Assembly (NCBI GenBank): GCA_030248195.1
Contig: JASAND010012462.1
Coordinates: 1-64,000, forward strand
From: Trissonchulus latispiculum
Taxonomy: Eukaryota > Nematoda > Enoplea > Enoplida > Ironidae
Length of the DNA stretch: 64,000 bases
Direction of reading: 5' to 3'
Shown: piece by piece, positions 32,201-44,200 of the stretch
Layout: each line of letters starts with the position of its first letter
How positions within the stretch are numbered: the first letter of the stretch is position 1
Made by a program: the position numbers and the translations under genes
The notes under the pieces: model-generated
Seen by the model: the letters and a program-made list of their open reading frames with translations, nothing else
What the model was told of the DNA's origin: nothing
The model's database searches: none

Positions 32201-33770
32201 AAAAGCTTAGCTAAAACTGTCGTGCCTATTCAGCGAAAGAAAATGAACAAGGATTGGGTGGATTCAACTTTGTACTTAATTTGAAATATTTAAGCACAAC
32301 TTGATTGCACACAGATGGTTTTTAACTTTTTTCAGCACAGAATCCTTCACTGCTTGACTGGTTCATTGTTTGAAAGAAAATATCGCACGTTTTCAACTGA
32401 GGTACAAACCTGTGTTTATGCTACCTGGAGTTAATGTTAAGATTACTCCAAAACCTTGCCAAAAAACAGTAAACAGTAAAACTACAGAAAGCACCTGTTA
32501 AAAAGTACTGGTTTCTTAAGCATTAACCACACTTGTAATTTTTATCATTCGACACGCCTGTAGAAAATACAAAAGTTAGTTTTGTGGGGAAATACAAGAA
32601 GCTCAGTTTAGTGGGGCTGACCGCGCAGAAGCATTTGCAGAAAATTAAAATGTCCTGTAATTTCTACGTATCTTTCTAAGAGTGCTAAATCAGAACTTCA
32701 CAGCGAAGACAACTAACTAGCTTCTTGTTTCTTCCTGATATATATTTGCACAAAAATGAGATTTTTTATTCCCTAGCAAAATTGTCAAAAGCTCTAACGA
32801 CGGTTTTTGAAGCAGGAACTTACATCATATCTCGTTACTCTGTAATCACAACCATTGTGACAACGAATTGTATTCATAAATTCATAAATGTTATGGTTTC
32901 TTTGTTTGTTGTAGTATTATTTGGTTTATACTATATACAGTAGTATTATTGTTGTATCGTTGCAGTATTATAGGACTGCCATTACATTAATTCCAGTAAG
33001 AGTTTCAGTTTTCGTCGATGGTGGAAACCGTCGACATGTAAGCTTGTAAAATTAATATCCAGTACGTTTTGCAGATTCCTAAAAAGTCAAAACTTTCACA
33101 AAACCGAAACCATTTGATTTTTCGCATAGAGACACCTAACAATTAGTTATGATCTCAACTGGGAATCATACCCCTTTTGTGTTTTGCTTATTAAAACTTA
33201 ATTAATACAGTCAATGAAATGCGAATTATGCTCGAAAATGATTTCGGCTGCAAGATAATCAACAACACAGAAATGTTGGAGCAAGTCCGAATAATGATAG
33301 AGTTTGGTTTCCTTTTCTTTAGTAAAAAAGTACAGCTCTCATAACATCTTTACAAACAGTTTGCAAGTTTATGAAAAAGAAACGCGATACGTTTTTGTAT
33401 TTTTAGCATCACTATTTTTCTATTCAGCTATCATTAAATTTAAGTTTTTTTAAGAATAGCAAAGTTGAATTTTAAAATGCGATCCCATTGGTCTTTTACC
33501 AACAGTTTCGGTCTTTTCGCGAAATGCTCGGTCGCACTGAGAAATTTGTTTTAACCATGCTCATTTCTGCTGCCAGCCCGGTCTTTTCTTGAACTCGAAA
33601 AGATAGACTTTCTGCGAAATATTGCCTTGATGAAACCTGATTCTCTAATAATACAGAATAGTATATGGGTTCAACCTGTATTTACCAACAACATAATATT
33701 TTGCTTTGCTTATATAGCAGTCGAAACTTTATGAATGTACATAGTTGAATCTCTTTTGTTTCCACCCAGC
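29266..33770. other. Spacer 3' of gene A, no gene seen
   Basis: AT-rich sequence with an (ATA)n run near 29697-29722, a CATCCCATCCC run near 30335-30350 and a GC-rich island at 30856-30900 (GGCCCGAGCCCGAGCCCGGG). Open frames are short and show no similarity to the exon family. The 3' UTR of gene A probably lies at the left end, but I see no clear polyadenylation signal. Confidence 0.45.
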
Positions 33771-34170
33771 CCTAGCTTCTGATTTTTTGACCAATAATTT
33801 TAAGATTTTGTATGTGGCATACTAAAGGCTGAAGAATTCACAGTTTTTAAGATTTCTAGACTTATGAATTCTTCAGCCAGTAGGGTCTTATCTCGATTAC
33901 CCCCTCACCACTCAAAATCCATAAAACTTGACCAAATAAGCTAAAATTTGGTATGGATATGTCTTCGACGACGCTGAATTCAAATATCGCAAAATTTTTC
34001 GATTTTTTCGATTTCTAAGGGGGGACCAAGGGAAACCGAAAATTGTTTGTCTTCAATTTTGCTGAAAATATGTATATAGAGATTTTCAGGGTCGTAGAAC
34101 ACGAATCTGAAGTCCGTTTTTCGATTCAACTTTTCGTTAGCTCAGTATAAGCTTATATATACATACTATA
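33770..34170 (+). repeat. Half-copy related to the foldback at 53178
   Basis: Phrases such as GATTTTTTGACCAATAA, ACGAATCTGAAGTCCG and CGTTTTTCGATTCAACTTTT match the left arm of the palindrome at 53178-53764. The mirrored arm is missing here. Confidence 0.5.
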
Positions 34171-34949
34171 CAGACATATATGTACATACTTTATTTAGGC
34201 AAGCTTTAATAAATGCAGACCAGCGGCTCGAAGTTTGGTCCCAAGAATTTTTGGTTAGACCTTAGTAACCTCAATCTCTCTAATATTTACCTTAAAAATG
34301 ATTTCTGGACAAGGAAAAAGGACAAGAACACTTCTTGAAAATTTGACATTCTTTGACCATAGGTTTACGCCGTGCTGTCGAAGTAAAACGCTATTGATAT
34401 GAAATTTTGTAAACGTTCTTGTTGTGTCTACGTGTTGTGGTGTTGTGTTGTTGTTTGTTGTGCTGTATCACATTAAATTTTGCTAGGATACCCAAGGTTT
34501 GACTGTATGAAACAACAAACATGAATTTTAGAAAAATGATTTTTGAAGAAAAATGAAATTTCTGCAAAGAAAACTGTGAGCTACCGAAAAGCCCTGATGC
34601 GTACTGATTATGCAAAATAAAGTTCTGGCAATGTTCTGTTAATATCTAAGCGCGAAATTTTTACACAGAGGGGCTAGTGCAGTATAGGACAAAATGTCTG
34701 ATGACCTACACCTTTGTAGAGTGATTTTTAGCAAAAACTTCCTTTTCCGAACTTTTAAAATTCGTAGACTATCGGTGACCCTAAAGAATCACCTCTTACG
34801 GATATTAGCACGATCCAAAATCCAGATGAAACTTATGCCAAATTATAACTCATTTGCCCTTTTACAGTATTCAATTTTTGGTAGCACAAAAATTTTCCTA
34901 TTTTTATTTTTATATGTTTAGGCTATTATGAATGAAAGGGGAAGCTTCG

Positions 34950-35290
34950 AACAAATCCCCTTGAGCAAGGGACTAAGCACATATCGGTTCGCCGTGAGCT
35001 CTAGCCAACCCAGCTATCCATCCTTAATTGGTCGGTAAATGGGTACCACTATTGTGGGAAGGTAACAGGAGTCCGTGTAGGGCTTAAAGCCTTGAAGGGC
35101 CGGCCCCCCTTCCACGGATGTAGTCATCATTTGAGGTGACACTCCTGGCTCTACGGCTGTGTATCCGGGGATGAGCACCGGCACCCCTTGTCTCTGAAGC
35201 AGGGATGGAGATATTCTCCAGGGGTCACCTTTTACCTCACCTATTTTTGCCTGGTACGGCATTAATCCTTTACGTAAATAGCTAAAATTT
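34950..35290. other. Unassigned GC-richer block
   Basis: This stretch is richer in G and C than its surroundings and carries an open frame of 102 codons on the minus strand (PGYTAVEPGVSPQMMTTSVE is part of it). I recognise no family and see no splice partners. It may be part of a repeat. Reported for completeness only. Confidence 0.25.
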
Positions 35291-35310
35291 ACGAAACAAC
35301 CTATTTTCGT

Positions 35311-36366
35311 GCTCTTTAACATTCTGGGACCAGTCCCTTATTTTTAAGCAAAAAGATAATGAGAAAATTTTAGAACGATAGGTACCAATAAGAACATACA
35401 TATAGGCCAATAAGAAATATAATATATTCTGTGCATAAAACATCCTTGGGGTAGCGATTACCATGCATAAGCAAGCTACCCAAAATACTGAGGGTACAAT
35501 AGATAACAAATATGAATCAACCCCTACAGTTTTGGATTTTAGCCTAATTCTCTCAGTAAACAGTAGAGACACCGGATTGATTGCTATGGCTGAAAAGAGA
35601 GCACTGAAATGAACATTTTTGCTTTTACAAACTTTGAGCTACCTCTAGTGGGTAGTCAGTATAAGCAAAAACGATTTAGAGTGTCAAAAAATGGCCATTT
35701 TCGATGAAATTAGTTTTTTTAAAAATTACTGCCAAATCTTCGGCTAAGTTTGGTCTATTTATTCTCAATCGATACACAGTCCAATTCCACATTTCATCAA
35801 TGGCTATTAGCTAAAGTTCGTTGCTTTAAGCTATAGATTTGGCCGAAAAACCATTTTGTCAAAACTGTGGTTATTGTTTTGAACATAGATTTCTCAAAAC
35901 CTACTCGAAGGATAAAATTCGCACTTCTGCAGAGGGACGTTTTTCTTGGTTTGTGGTAAAACGTTTCGAGTTGCTAGAAAAGTCAATGCGAAGTTGCGAA
36001 ATTTCGTGTTACCCTGCATTTGGCCGACTTTCTCGACCGTTAAAACCTGTTGAGCCGAATCAAAAAATACGTCCCTCGGCCCGTATGTCCTTCATATCAT
36101 GGCGCAAAAAGAACTTTTGGTCGATCCTACAGAGAAATTGATGTTCAAAGGTTTTTGGTCTATATTTAGCCGTTATGTCATCAAATGTTTGCTATTTTTG
36201 TTACTTTTGCTAGTTTCGTAAGCTCGTGTGATTGTACTGATGACAAGCTTTAAATTATATTCTTAAAACCATGTGTAAAGCTCTTTCCAACTCTCAAAAA
36301 CTGCGAAAGTTATAGGGTTTTAAAGATTAACCACAAAATCACTGCACAAAAGGATACCACCACCTT
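35311..36366 (+). repeat. R1 element copy, right end at TTAA
   Basis: It starts near AACATTCTGGGACCAG and ends GGATACCACCACCTTAA, the same terminus as the element at 6133. The interior is diverged but colinear with that element. A 100-codon frame at 35839-36141 lies wholly inside the repeat and is not supported as a gene. The right border TTAA is shared with the next element. Confidence 0.65.
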
Positions 36367-37676
36367 AAGGAGGGGGGCTACTACAGGTTTGCCCCGACTT
36401 TGTTCGATTGGCCTACTTTTTGGCACCATATAGAGCATGGGTGTGGTCAAAACATATCGGGTACTGAGATCTTAGCCTCCCTCGAGCGGTTTGCAGCCGT
36501 CGCTTTTATATGCCCCCCCCATTTTCCACAGCTACCACCATAACTGATTAAAAATTTCTGCTGACTTCTAGGCCTTAGCTGCAAGGGGACCATTTGGCAT
36601 ACTGATTTGGCAATGTGTTCCCATCTGCAAAAAAATACTAGACGGCTGTATCTTATCTTTACCTATGGGAATTAATTTTCAAAATTAAAGTTTCGCCAGA
36701 AATTTATAAATATTTGGCTAACGAAAAAATTGCTGATTTGCTTCTATGGAAATTGATGTTCAAAGGTGAAGTTTCGCTCAAAACTTCAAAAATTTTGACT
36801 AGTGAAAAGAAAATTTTACTGCAAACTAAAAGGCTGTAATTTGGCATATACAAAGGCACTATAGGTGTACTCATTTGTGCCAAACAGTAGGAAATTCTGC
36901 CTTCTGAAAAATTTTTTATGTCAGCTTGAATCTTCAAAAATTGTCAGAATCGCCATTTTCGGGCAGTAATACCCAAAATGAAAAAATCAATTTTTTTGAA
37001 ATTGAAAATTTTTGCACTATTTGAACTCAACGTTGTCAAAATTACACCCACACCAAATTTCAGTTCGATTAGTGAAGGTTTGCGGCTTCTATGGCTACAG
37101 AAAGTTTCTACACGGGTTCCGACAGACCGAAAATGGCGATTTTAGCAGTTTTTGAACATTCAAGTTAACATAAAATATTTTCAGTTGATAGAATTTCTTA
37201 CCATTTGGCACAAATGAGTACACCTATAGTGCTCTGTATATGCCAAATTACAGCCTTATAGTTTGCACCAGAATTAAAATTTTCTTTTCATTAGTCAAAA
37301 TTTTTTAAGTTTTTAGTGAAACTTCAACTTTGAACATCAATTTCCATAGATGCGAATAAGATACAGCTGCCTAGTATTTTTCTACAGATGGGGATACATT
37401 TGGCAAATCATGATGCCAAATGGCAACTTTGAAGCTGGGGCCCTTGTAGCCAGCAAAAATCTTTAATCAATTATGTTGGTAGTTGTGAAAAAATGGGGGG
37501 GTAGGGCACATAAAAGCGACGGCTGCACAGCGTTGGAGGACAGTTAAAATTTCAGTATCCGATATTTCTTTAGCCACACCCATGCTCTATATCTGTGCCA
37601 AAGTTGGCCAATCGGACAACGTGGGGACAAGTAGCCGTAGCTGTAGTCCCTCCTCTTAGTAGCCCCCCCCCCTTAA
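36365..37676. mobile_element. Long TTAA-flanked foldback element
   Basis: The ends are TTAAGGAGGGGGGCTACTAC and the inverse of TAGTAGCCCCCCCCCCTTAA. Arms of several hundred bases mirror each other, for example AGAGCATGGGTGTGG at 36433 against CCACACCCATGCTCT at 37575. The centre lies near 37030. No coding capacity is seen. Confidence 0.8.
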
Positions 37677-38081
37677 ATAGTCAGAACCAAAATTGAAGGT
37701 AGGTTGGAAACAATTTGAATTCGAAATACATATTATGGAAACTGATATTGTTATTTTCGGTCTACGGCTGAAATGGAATCCATTTTTAGTCGCAGACTAT
37801 AACTGAAATTGCAGTATGGATTTTTGAATGCAGTATGGAACTGAAACAGAAATTAATTTGTGTCCGTGCCTGAAAGCAGAACTAAACCTAAAACAAAACT
37901 AAATTTTGAGATCAGGTGTGAAACAAAAACTTGAAAACCTGCTGAATATACAAAAAGCCGAAATTAAGGTGCGTTGCTGACTGGAACAGAAATTGACTAA
38001 TGCGGCGCATTAGAAAAGTAGCTAATAAAGCAAAAGTGAGATTCCATACTATACTTAATGAATCCATAGTTAGCTAGTAAC

Positions 38082-39237
38082 TAAAGTCTGACCAAAAATT
38101 CTTCGAACCGAAATGTGAGCGGCTGTTCTGAGTTATCATTTGAAGGTAGCCTATACAATGTATATATTTTTCGAATCCTCAGGAACCCGAGATTTCGAAA
38201 ATTCAAAAAAATCCGAAATTCCGGAATTCATTCACGGAAAATTTAAAATTTTTGGTTTTTCGCCCAATTTTTATCGCAATCAAAATTTGGTTCTCACAGT
38301 CGATTAGAGACGGTCCTGCTACACAATTTTGCTCTTAGAAGCTTTTCACGAAAATACACCCAATTTCCGGAATTCCGGGTTTTCTAAATTACCGGATTTT
38401 AAAAATTTCCTCCAATACCCATAAAATGGGTATCATTCGAAAGCTCTTATCGGGCTGAACAACTTTTGTAATAGAACGAACTCGTGAAAATGCACACAAT
38501 TCCCGGAATTCAAGAAAACCGGATTTTCCGATTTTAAAATTTTCTTCAATACCCACAATATGGGTATCATTCGAGAGCTCTTGATGAGCTGAACAAATCT
38601 TGTAATAGAACCAACTTGCAGAAATGAGCCCCTTTCTCTCTGAATTCACGAAAAATTTCCAAGCTAGAGTGAAATCCGAATTTGTGAATTCCGGGATTTA
38701 GGTGCATTTTTCAGACATTGGTTCTATTACAAGATTTGTTCAGCTCGTCAAGAGCTCTCGAATGATACCCGTTTGTGGGTATTGGAGAAATTTAACCGGA
38801 AAATCCGGTTTTCGCAAATTCCGGGAATTGAGTGCATTTTCACGAGTTCGTTCTATTGCAAAAGTTGTTCAGCTCGATAGCAGCTTTCGAATGATACCCA
38901 TCTTGAGGGTATTGGAGGAAATTTTTAAAATCCGAATTTAAAAAACCCGGAATTCCGGAAATTGGGGTGCATTTTCGTGAAAAGCTTCTAAGAGCAAAAA
39001 ATGTAGCGGGACCAGCTCGCGACTGTGAGAACCAAATTTTGATTGCGATAAAAATTCAGCGAAAAACTAAAAATTTTAAATTTTCCGTGAATGAAATCCG
39101 GAATTTCGGAATTTTTGGATTTTCGAAAATCTCGTTCTGAGGATTCGAAAAATATATACATTGTATAGGCTACCTTCAAATGATAACTCAGGACAGCCGC
39201 TCACATTTCGGTTCCAAGAATTTTTGGTCAGACTTTA
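38082..39237. mobile_element. Long foldback element at a TA site, with empty-site relative
   Basis: Arms of about 550 bp are inverted copies; the tips read TAAAGTCTGACCAAAAATTC and GAATTTTTGGTCAGACTTTA. Flanks are GTAAC on the left and GTTATA on the right. A nearby unit at 39888-40010 carries the same flanking sequence without the element, reading GTAAC-TC-GTTATA. This fits insertion with a TA duplication, as for Tc1/mariner-type MITEs. No transposase is present. Confidence 0.82.
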
Positions 39238-39887
39238 GTTATAATGCTGCAGCTAAATCGAATCGTCTCAGTTTATGTCCACATATCTCTAACAGGTTAT
39301 GGGTCCGGCCCCACGTATTCTGCGGCTGCATAGCTTTGCACTGTAAAATGACAATCATATGTTGGACGCCTACTGCGACAGAGATTCCTGGAAGCCTGAG
39401 AGACACACCTACATAAAGCTGACCTCGTTGGTTGTGTAGAATAGAATGGAATTGGTCCAGTACGAGATAGAGTCGCTTGATGGGCTTGTGGAAGCTGCTT
39501 TTATGGATCTACGGTATTGGGGTAGAACCTGAGGATGCAGGTTACCATGACATTGGACTTTGCTATGCAATTTCATTTATTTGAGCGGAACTTTCCAAAC
39601 TTCCTGGATGTGCAGAAGTAACTACTGTGAGACTGTTGTGCTTGGATCATAATGACAACAAAGACGTGGAACAAAGAAATAGATTCAAAGAGCGTAAAAA
39701 AGATTCTAAGATTCAAACTAAGCTGTCTGTATTACAGTGAATGACAGGCGAATGTGCAGCAAGCCAGTTCGAACTATTGTGTGAATCAGTCAAAGGCAAA
39801 GAAACAGCGTGCTCTATAAAACTAATATCTTAAGGCTTCGCTACTTTGCTATTTCACACTTTTTTGCTCTACTAGCTAAGTGGGAGT

Positions 39888-40010
39888 ATTAGAAAAGTAG
39901 CTAATAGAGCAAAAGTAAGATTCCATACTATGCTTAATGAATCCGTAGTTGGTTAGTAACTCGTTATAATGCTGCAACTACGTCCACATATTATATCTCT
40001 AACACAGCAA
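39888..40010 (+). repeat. Duplicate of the sequence flanking the foldback (empty site)
   Basis: 39888-39960 matches 38009-38081 (ATTAGAAAAGTAGCTAATA and on), and 39963-40010 matches 39238-39297 (GTTATAATGCTGCA and on). The foldback element itself is absent between the two parts. Confidence 0.75.
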
Positions 40011-41089
40011 CACCTCGAAATTGCAAGAGGCTGGTTCAGTAGCTGATGTTCAGCTGAAATGCCACAATCTAGTCATTGTAGTCTTGAGGAACTTCCCGCG
40101 CGGATACTGTGGATAGTAGACATTTTCAAAATACCCTTCTTCATGAGCCTTGAGAGCTTCAACCGACTGCACCACAGGAGAATAAATTAAATTAAATGAA
40201 TTGGAATGCCATAAATTATCTACCATCAAAATGAATAACATGTATCTGTCCAAACCAAGTGTTCTAATTCTATCCTAGCTCCTAACTATCATTCTAATCT
40301 ATATGTCTTAACAAATTTCAACGGAGTCACTTTTGGCGGCTCGGGAAATCGTTCTTTCTTTTTTCCTGCCTTTTTTCTTCCTACAGTAATCTCAGCGCAA
40401 ACAGGAGAGAGAATTGAAAACGGAAAAACATATGGTCTTGGGAATTTACATAAACATTAATCAAAACTTCCTGGTAAAATGTTACCTCGCTGTAAACTAG
40501 AGACGTAAAACTGAGTGTAATTTGCGTTGCATATCTCGCAAAAACTTCTGCATTACCGTTTTTTTTTTGTAAAAACTCGTTGGCACAGAGCAATTTTCAG
40601 AGTGTAATAAATCTTGAATTTACAATGATCGTGATAGTTGTTTTGGTAATATATTTTGGGCACTGTCATCATTAATCAATTTACTGTTTTAATAAATCAG
40701 GGAGCAAAATAAGTTTAACAACGCCAATCATATCCTTTTGTTTGGTAAAAAGTCTCAGCAGCTCAGACACTCATTAATCTTCTAATGACGTCATTTTAAT
40801 AAGTTTTGGTTTCATCAGAAAGGTGTTACCTGCAGTTGCAGGATAAAACATAAAACTTCCTGTTTTGTGCAAGATGACGTAGACCACACCACAGCATTCG
40901 TTTGGTGGAGGAACACTTTCAGAGCAATTTTTCAATTGTTATGAACAGGTATAAAATCTTGTGCCATCAATCATTGTTTTTTGGTAACTAAGGTTCTAGC
41001 AAAGACAAGTTTGTACAGTATTACAAGGAGACAGCAAAATAGGAATTTAATATAGGTATCAAAACACCTAAAAACATGGACATTTACAG
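40011..41089. promoter_or_regulatory. Upstream region of gene B
   Basis: This is the stretch directly before the gene B TATA box. A second TATAAAAT lies at about 40951. I see no coding exon. It is the most likely place for cis-regulatory sequence of gene B, but I cannot name any factor site. Confidence 0.4.
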
Positions 41090-41097
41090 TATAAAAG
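41090..41097 (+). promoter_or_regulatory. TATA box of gene B
   Basis: TATAAAAG matches the animal core-promoter consensus and lies 87 bp before the ATG. Transcription would start about 25-30 bp downstream, near 41118-41127, giving a 5' leader of about 50-60 bases without an upstream ATG. Confidence 0.75.
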
Positions 41098-41176
41098 CTC
41101 CTGATTTTGGTGCAATCTTTCATTACTTCGACAAATTCGATACAATTCATTCCTATCGACACCGAAGCATCTCAAC

Positions 41177-41264
41177 ATGAAATCCTTACTTGCATTTACA
41201 GCAGCTTTTGCTGTTCTTGTCGCCACGGAAGCCTTTGTACTGCGACAAAGCAAACTCCAACTTC
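41177..41264 (+). CDS. Gene B exon 1: signal peptide
   Basis: It encodes MKSLLAFTAAFAVLVATEA, a typical signal peptide with Lys at position 2, a hydrophobic core and Ala at the likely cleavage site after residue 19, followed by FVLRQSKLQL. The exon leaves phase 1 at CTTC-GTAAGT. The ATG is the first after the predicted transcription start and lies behind CTCAAC. Confidence 0.92.
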
Positions 41265-44200
41265 GTAAGTTCATGTAGCTCATGAAATTTGTACTGCCAT
41301 TAGCTGCAAATGACTCTAATTAATAGTTACTCTCTGAACATATATTACCGTTGTTCTATTTATTCGGTTATGTTATCATGACGATGAATATAACTTAAAC
41401 ATACCATACATAAATATTTTGAGTAATTAGAGGACTGAGAAGTGCATGATTTTATATACGTAAAATCCAAATATGAAAAAATCAGACTCCCCGCATCCGC
41501 TCCTGCAACATGAGACGAGCCTTTTGAGATAAAGTAAATGAATAAACTAAATAAAAAAATTGTATAAAAGAAATAAATTTCCACAAAACATTTCAACCGA
41601 ACCACCCCCTTCAGGGAGTCCCAGAGAAAGTTTTGTACTGGCAAAGTTGGGATATAATCTTTTTCGTGTTTCAGATGGCGACCGAGCCAAGAGGCAGAAC
41701 GTGGAGATCATTGATGTGCCAGCAACGAGCGTTACCGTTCCGTTGCTAGGCGCTGAAGTGACAGCTGCCGACACTGAGGCTATAAGATCAGCCCTGTTGG
41801 CTGCCGGTATACCCGCTGATATGATGGAGAATATAGTTGTTGGAGACGGTAAGATTCTATGAATATTCTATAATACTATATGATCATTAATAATATGCTG
41901 AGAGAATCCCTTTTCGCTGGCATACAGCAATCATGTTAAAACCATGCTTATACTTTAGTGAAGAGACTGAAAGATAACTTAAATGAAAGAGAACTGTGTG
42001 AACGGCTTGTGTCAAGGACGGGTAAGGCGACAAATTTGTTACTTTATTTGCAAGTCAACCAAATGTAAAGATAGTACAACACAAATTCACAGCATTTCAA
42101 ACCTCAGCAATGCTGGAAGTAGTGTGGATAATCTGTAGCGTTGATGATGCTACAACTAAGTTTGAGTTTTAAAACTGAGTTTAAGCAAACTATTCTGCTG
42201 CTGGGAACTTAATATAGTCAGTACAAGATGGCTTAACGATATTCCTTCTTCGGTGGTTTACAGAAATAAATCGTTTGCCCAAAATACCTTTAGACGTGGA
42301 CGCAGTATAGACGTTCGTTTTTCGTTGCCAAGACTGCTTATTCAGACTTTAGTGCCAGCGCGAATTTTTTGTACTTCAGTTTGCTACAGGTTAAGGAGTT
42401 AAGGAAATTGTTTAGGACAAAAGAGTTGACACCTACATTTTATTTAGTCAACACATGCAGTTTCGTACATAACCTTAATGATTGCAACCGCTTGTAGCCG
42501 GTTTAGGTGTCGTCTTTGTTGCTTAGGATATTTCTTTGTTTCAGGCGTCGTTACGGTCGACGTAGCCGATGACTACATCAGTGTTTTGCAGTCAAGAATA
42601 GAAATCCCTCTAGCTAATGGAGAAGTAGCAAGGATAGATATTAGTGGTAAACAAACTTGCATTGTTCCTGGCATTTTCCGTGTCTTTATTACAGATAACT
42701 TAGTCGCTTCAATAATAACATCTAATATGTTGTTGGTAACTTCAATTCATATCACAATGAAACTGCTTAATTACACGAGTTTGATTCTGTCACAGCATTA
42801 AACCATGCCAACGAAATATCTTAATTGATGCATGTCATGTTTCTGTTTGCGAATTTGTCACCTCAGTGCCCAAGTATTCACTCAAGAGCTAATGAAAATT
42901 AAGCTTACCGCATTTCCCAACGCTTTCTCGAAGCAGGACTGTTACAGTTACTATTACAGTCAACACTCTGATTCAGAAGTTAGGAGCTTTATGGCATTCT
43001 TAAGATTAGGCTTCTATAGTCTAGCAAACTTAAACTGGACCAAAAGAGTGCATTTTGTGGAGAGTTTATTATTCAAGTTAAGTATGACAATGTATATATT
43101 TTCTGAAAGCTCAGAAATCAGAGATTTCAAAAATTCTAAAAAATTTTCAAATTTTCAAATTTGAAATTTCATAAATTTCGAAAACTGTGGGAAAAGAAAA
43201 AATAAAGGAAAAATAGTCGAGTTTGGTATCAAATGAAAGGTCTCGTTCAGGAGAACGCGAATATGTATCAATTAAGCGGATTTGGGGCGGCATGTGGTTC
43301 CAGCGGGCCCATATCCCGAAAAATAAAAGTTGCTCCGATAGCTACAAACTTGGGCTCATTTGAAAGCTCTCATCACGCTGAGTAAAAGTTATAATTGGGT
43401 CATCGCTCAAAAATGCTGTCTGTGAAAGTTATCCCTCTTTAAACCCTAAAAATGGGCTGTTTGGGCACTTTCGGAGGGTTTAATCCAGGCTAGCGAAAGC
43501 TGTGAGCTGAATCAAGTCAAGCCACTGTGCTACATTATGCTTCTCATCATTATACACAAGCATGCAAAATTGCAGCTTTGGATCTTTACGCATGCGCAAG
43601 ATAAGCTAATTTAAACGAACTTCAAAGGAACCGACACGGCGGCGCTTTTGAAGTTCGTTTAAATTAGCTTATCTTACGCATGCGTAAAGATCCAAAGCTG
43701 CAATTTTGCATGCTTATGTATAACGATGAGACGCATATTGTAACACAGTTGCTGACTTGACTCAGCTCACAGCTTTCTCTAGCCTGGATTAAACCCTCCA
43801 AAAGTGCCCAACCCCATTTTTTGGGTTTAAAGAGGGATAACTTCCGCAGACAGCATTTTTTGAGCGATGACCAATTATAACTTTTACTCAGCGTGATGAG
43901 AGCTTTCAAATGAGCCCAAGTTTGTAGCGATCGGAGTAACTTTTGTTTTCGGGATATGGGGCCCGCTGGACCCATGCCGCCCAAATCCGCTTAATTGATA
44001 CATATTCGCGTTCTATTGAACGAGACCTTCATTTGATACCAAACTAGACTATTTTCCTTTTTTCTTTTCCCACAGTTTTCAAAATTTATGAAATTTCACA
44101 TTTGAAAATTTGAAAATTTTTTAGAATTTTTGAAATCTCTGATTTCTGAGCTTTTAGAAAATATATACATTGTCATACTTAACTTGAATAATAAACTCTC

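Noticed and set aside
35839..36141. 100-codon + frame
   Set aside because: It lies inside the R1 repeat, and the other copies of the repeat do not keep this frame open.
43664..43984. 106-codon minus-strand frame
   Set aside because: It is part of one arm of the foldback at 43014; the mirrored arm carries the matching broken frame.
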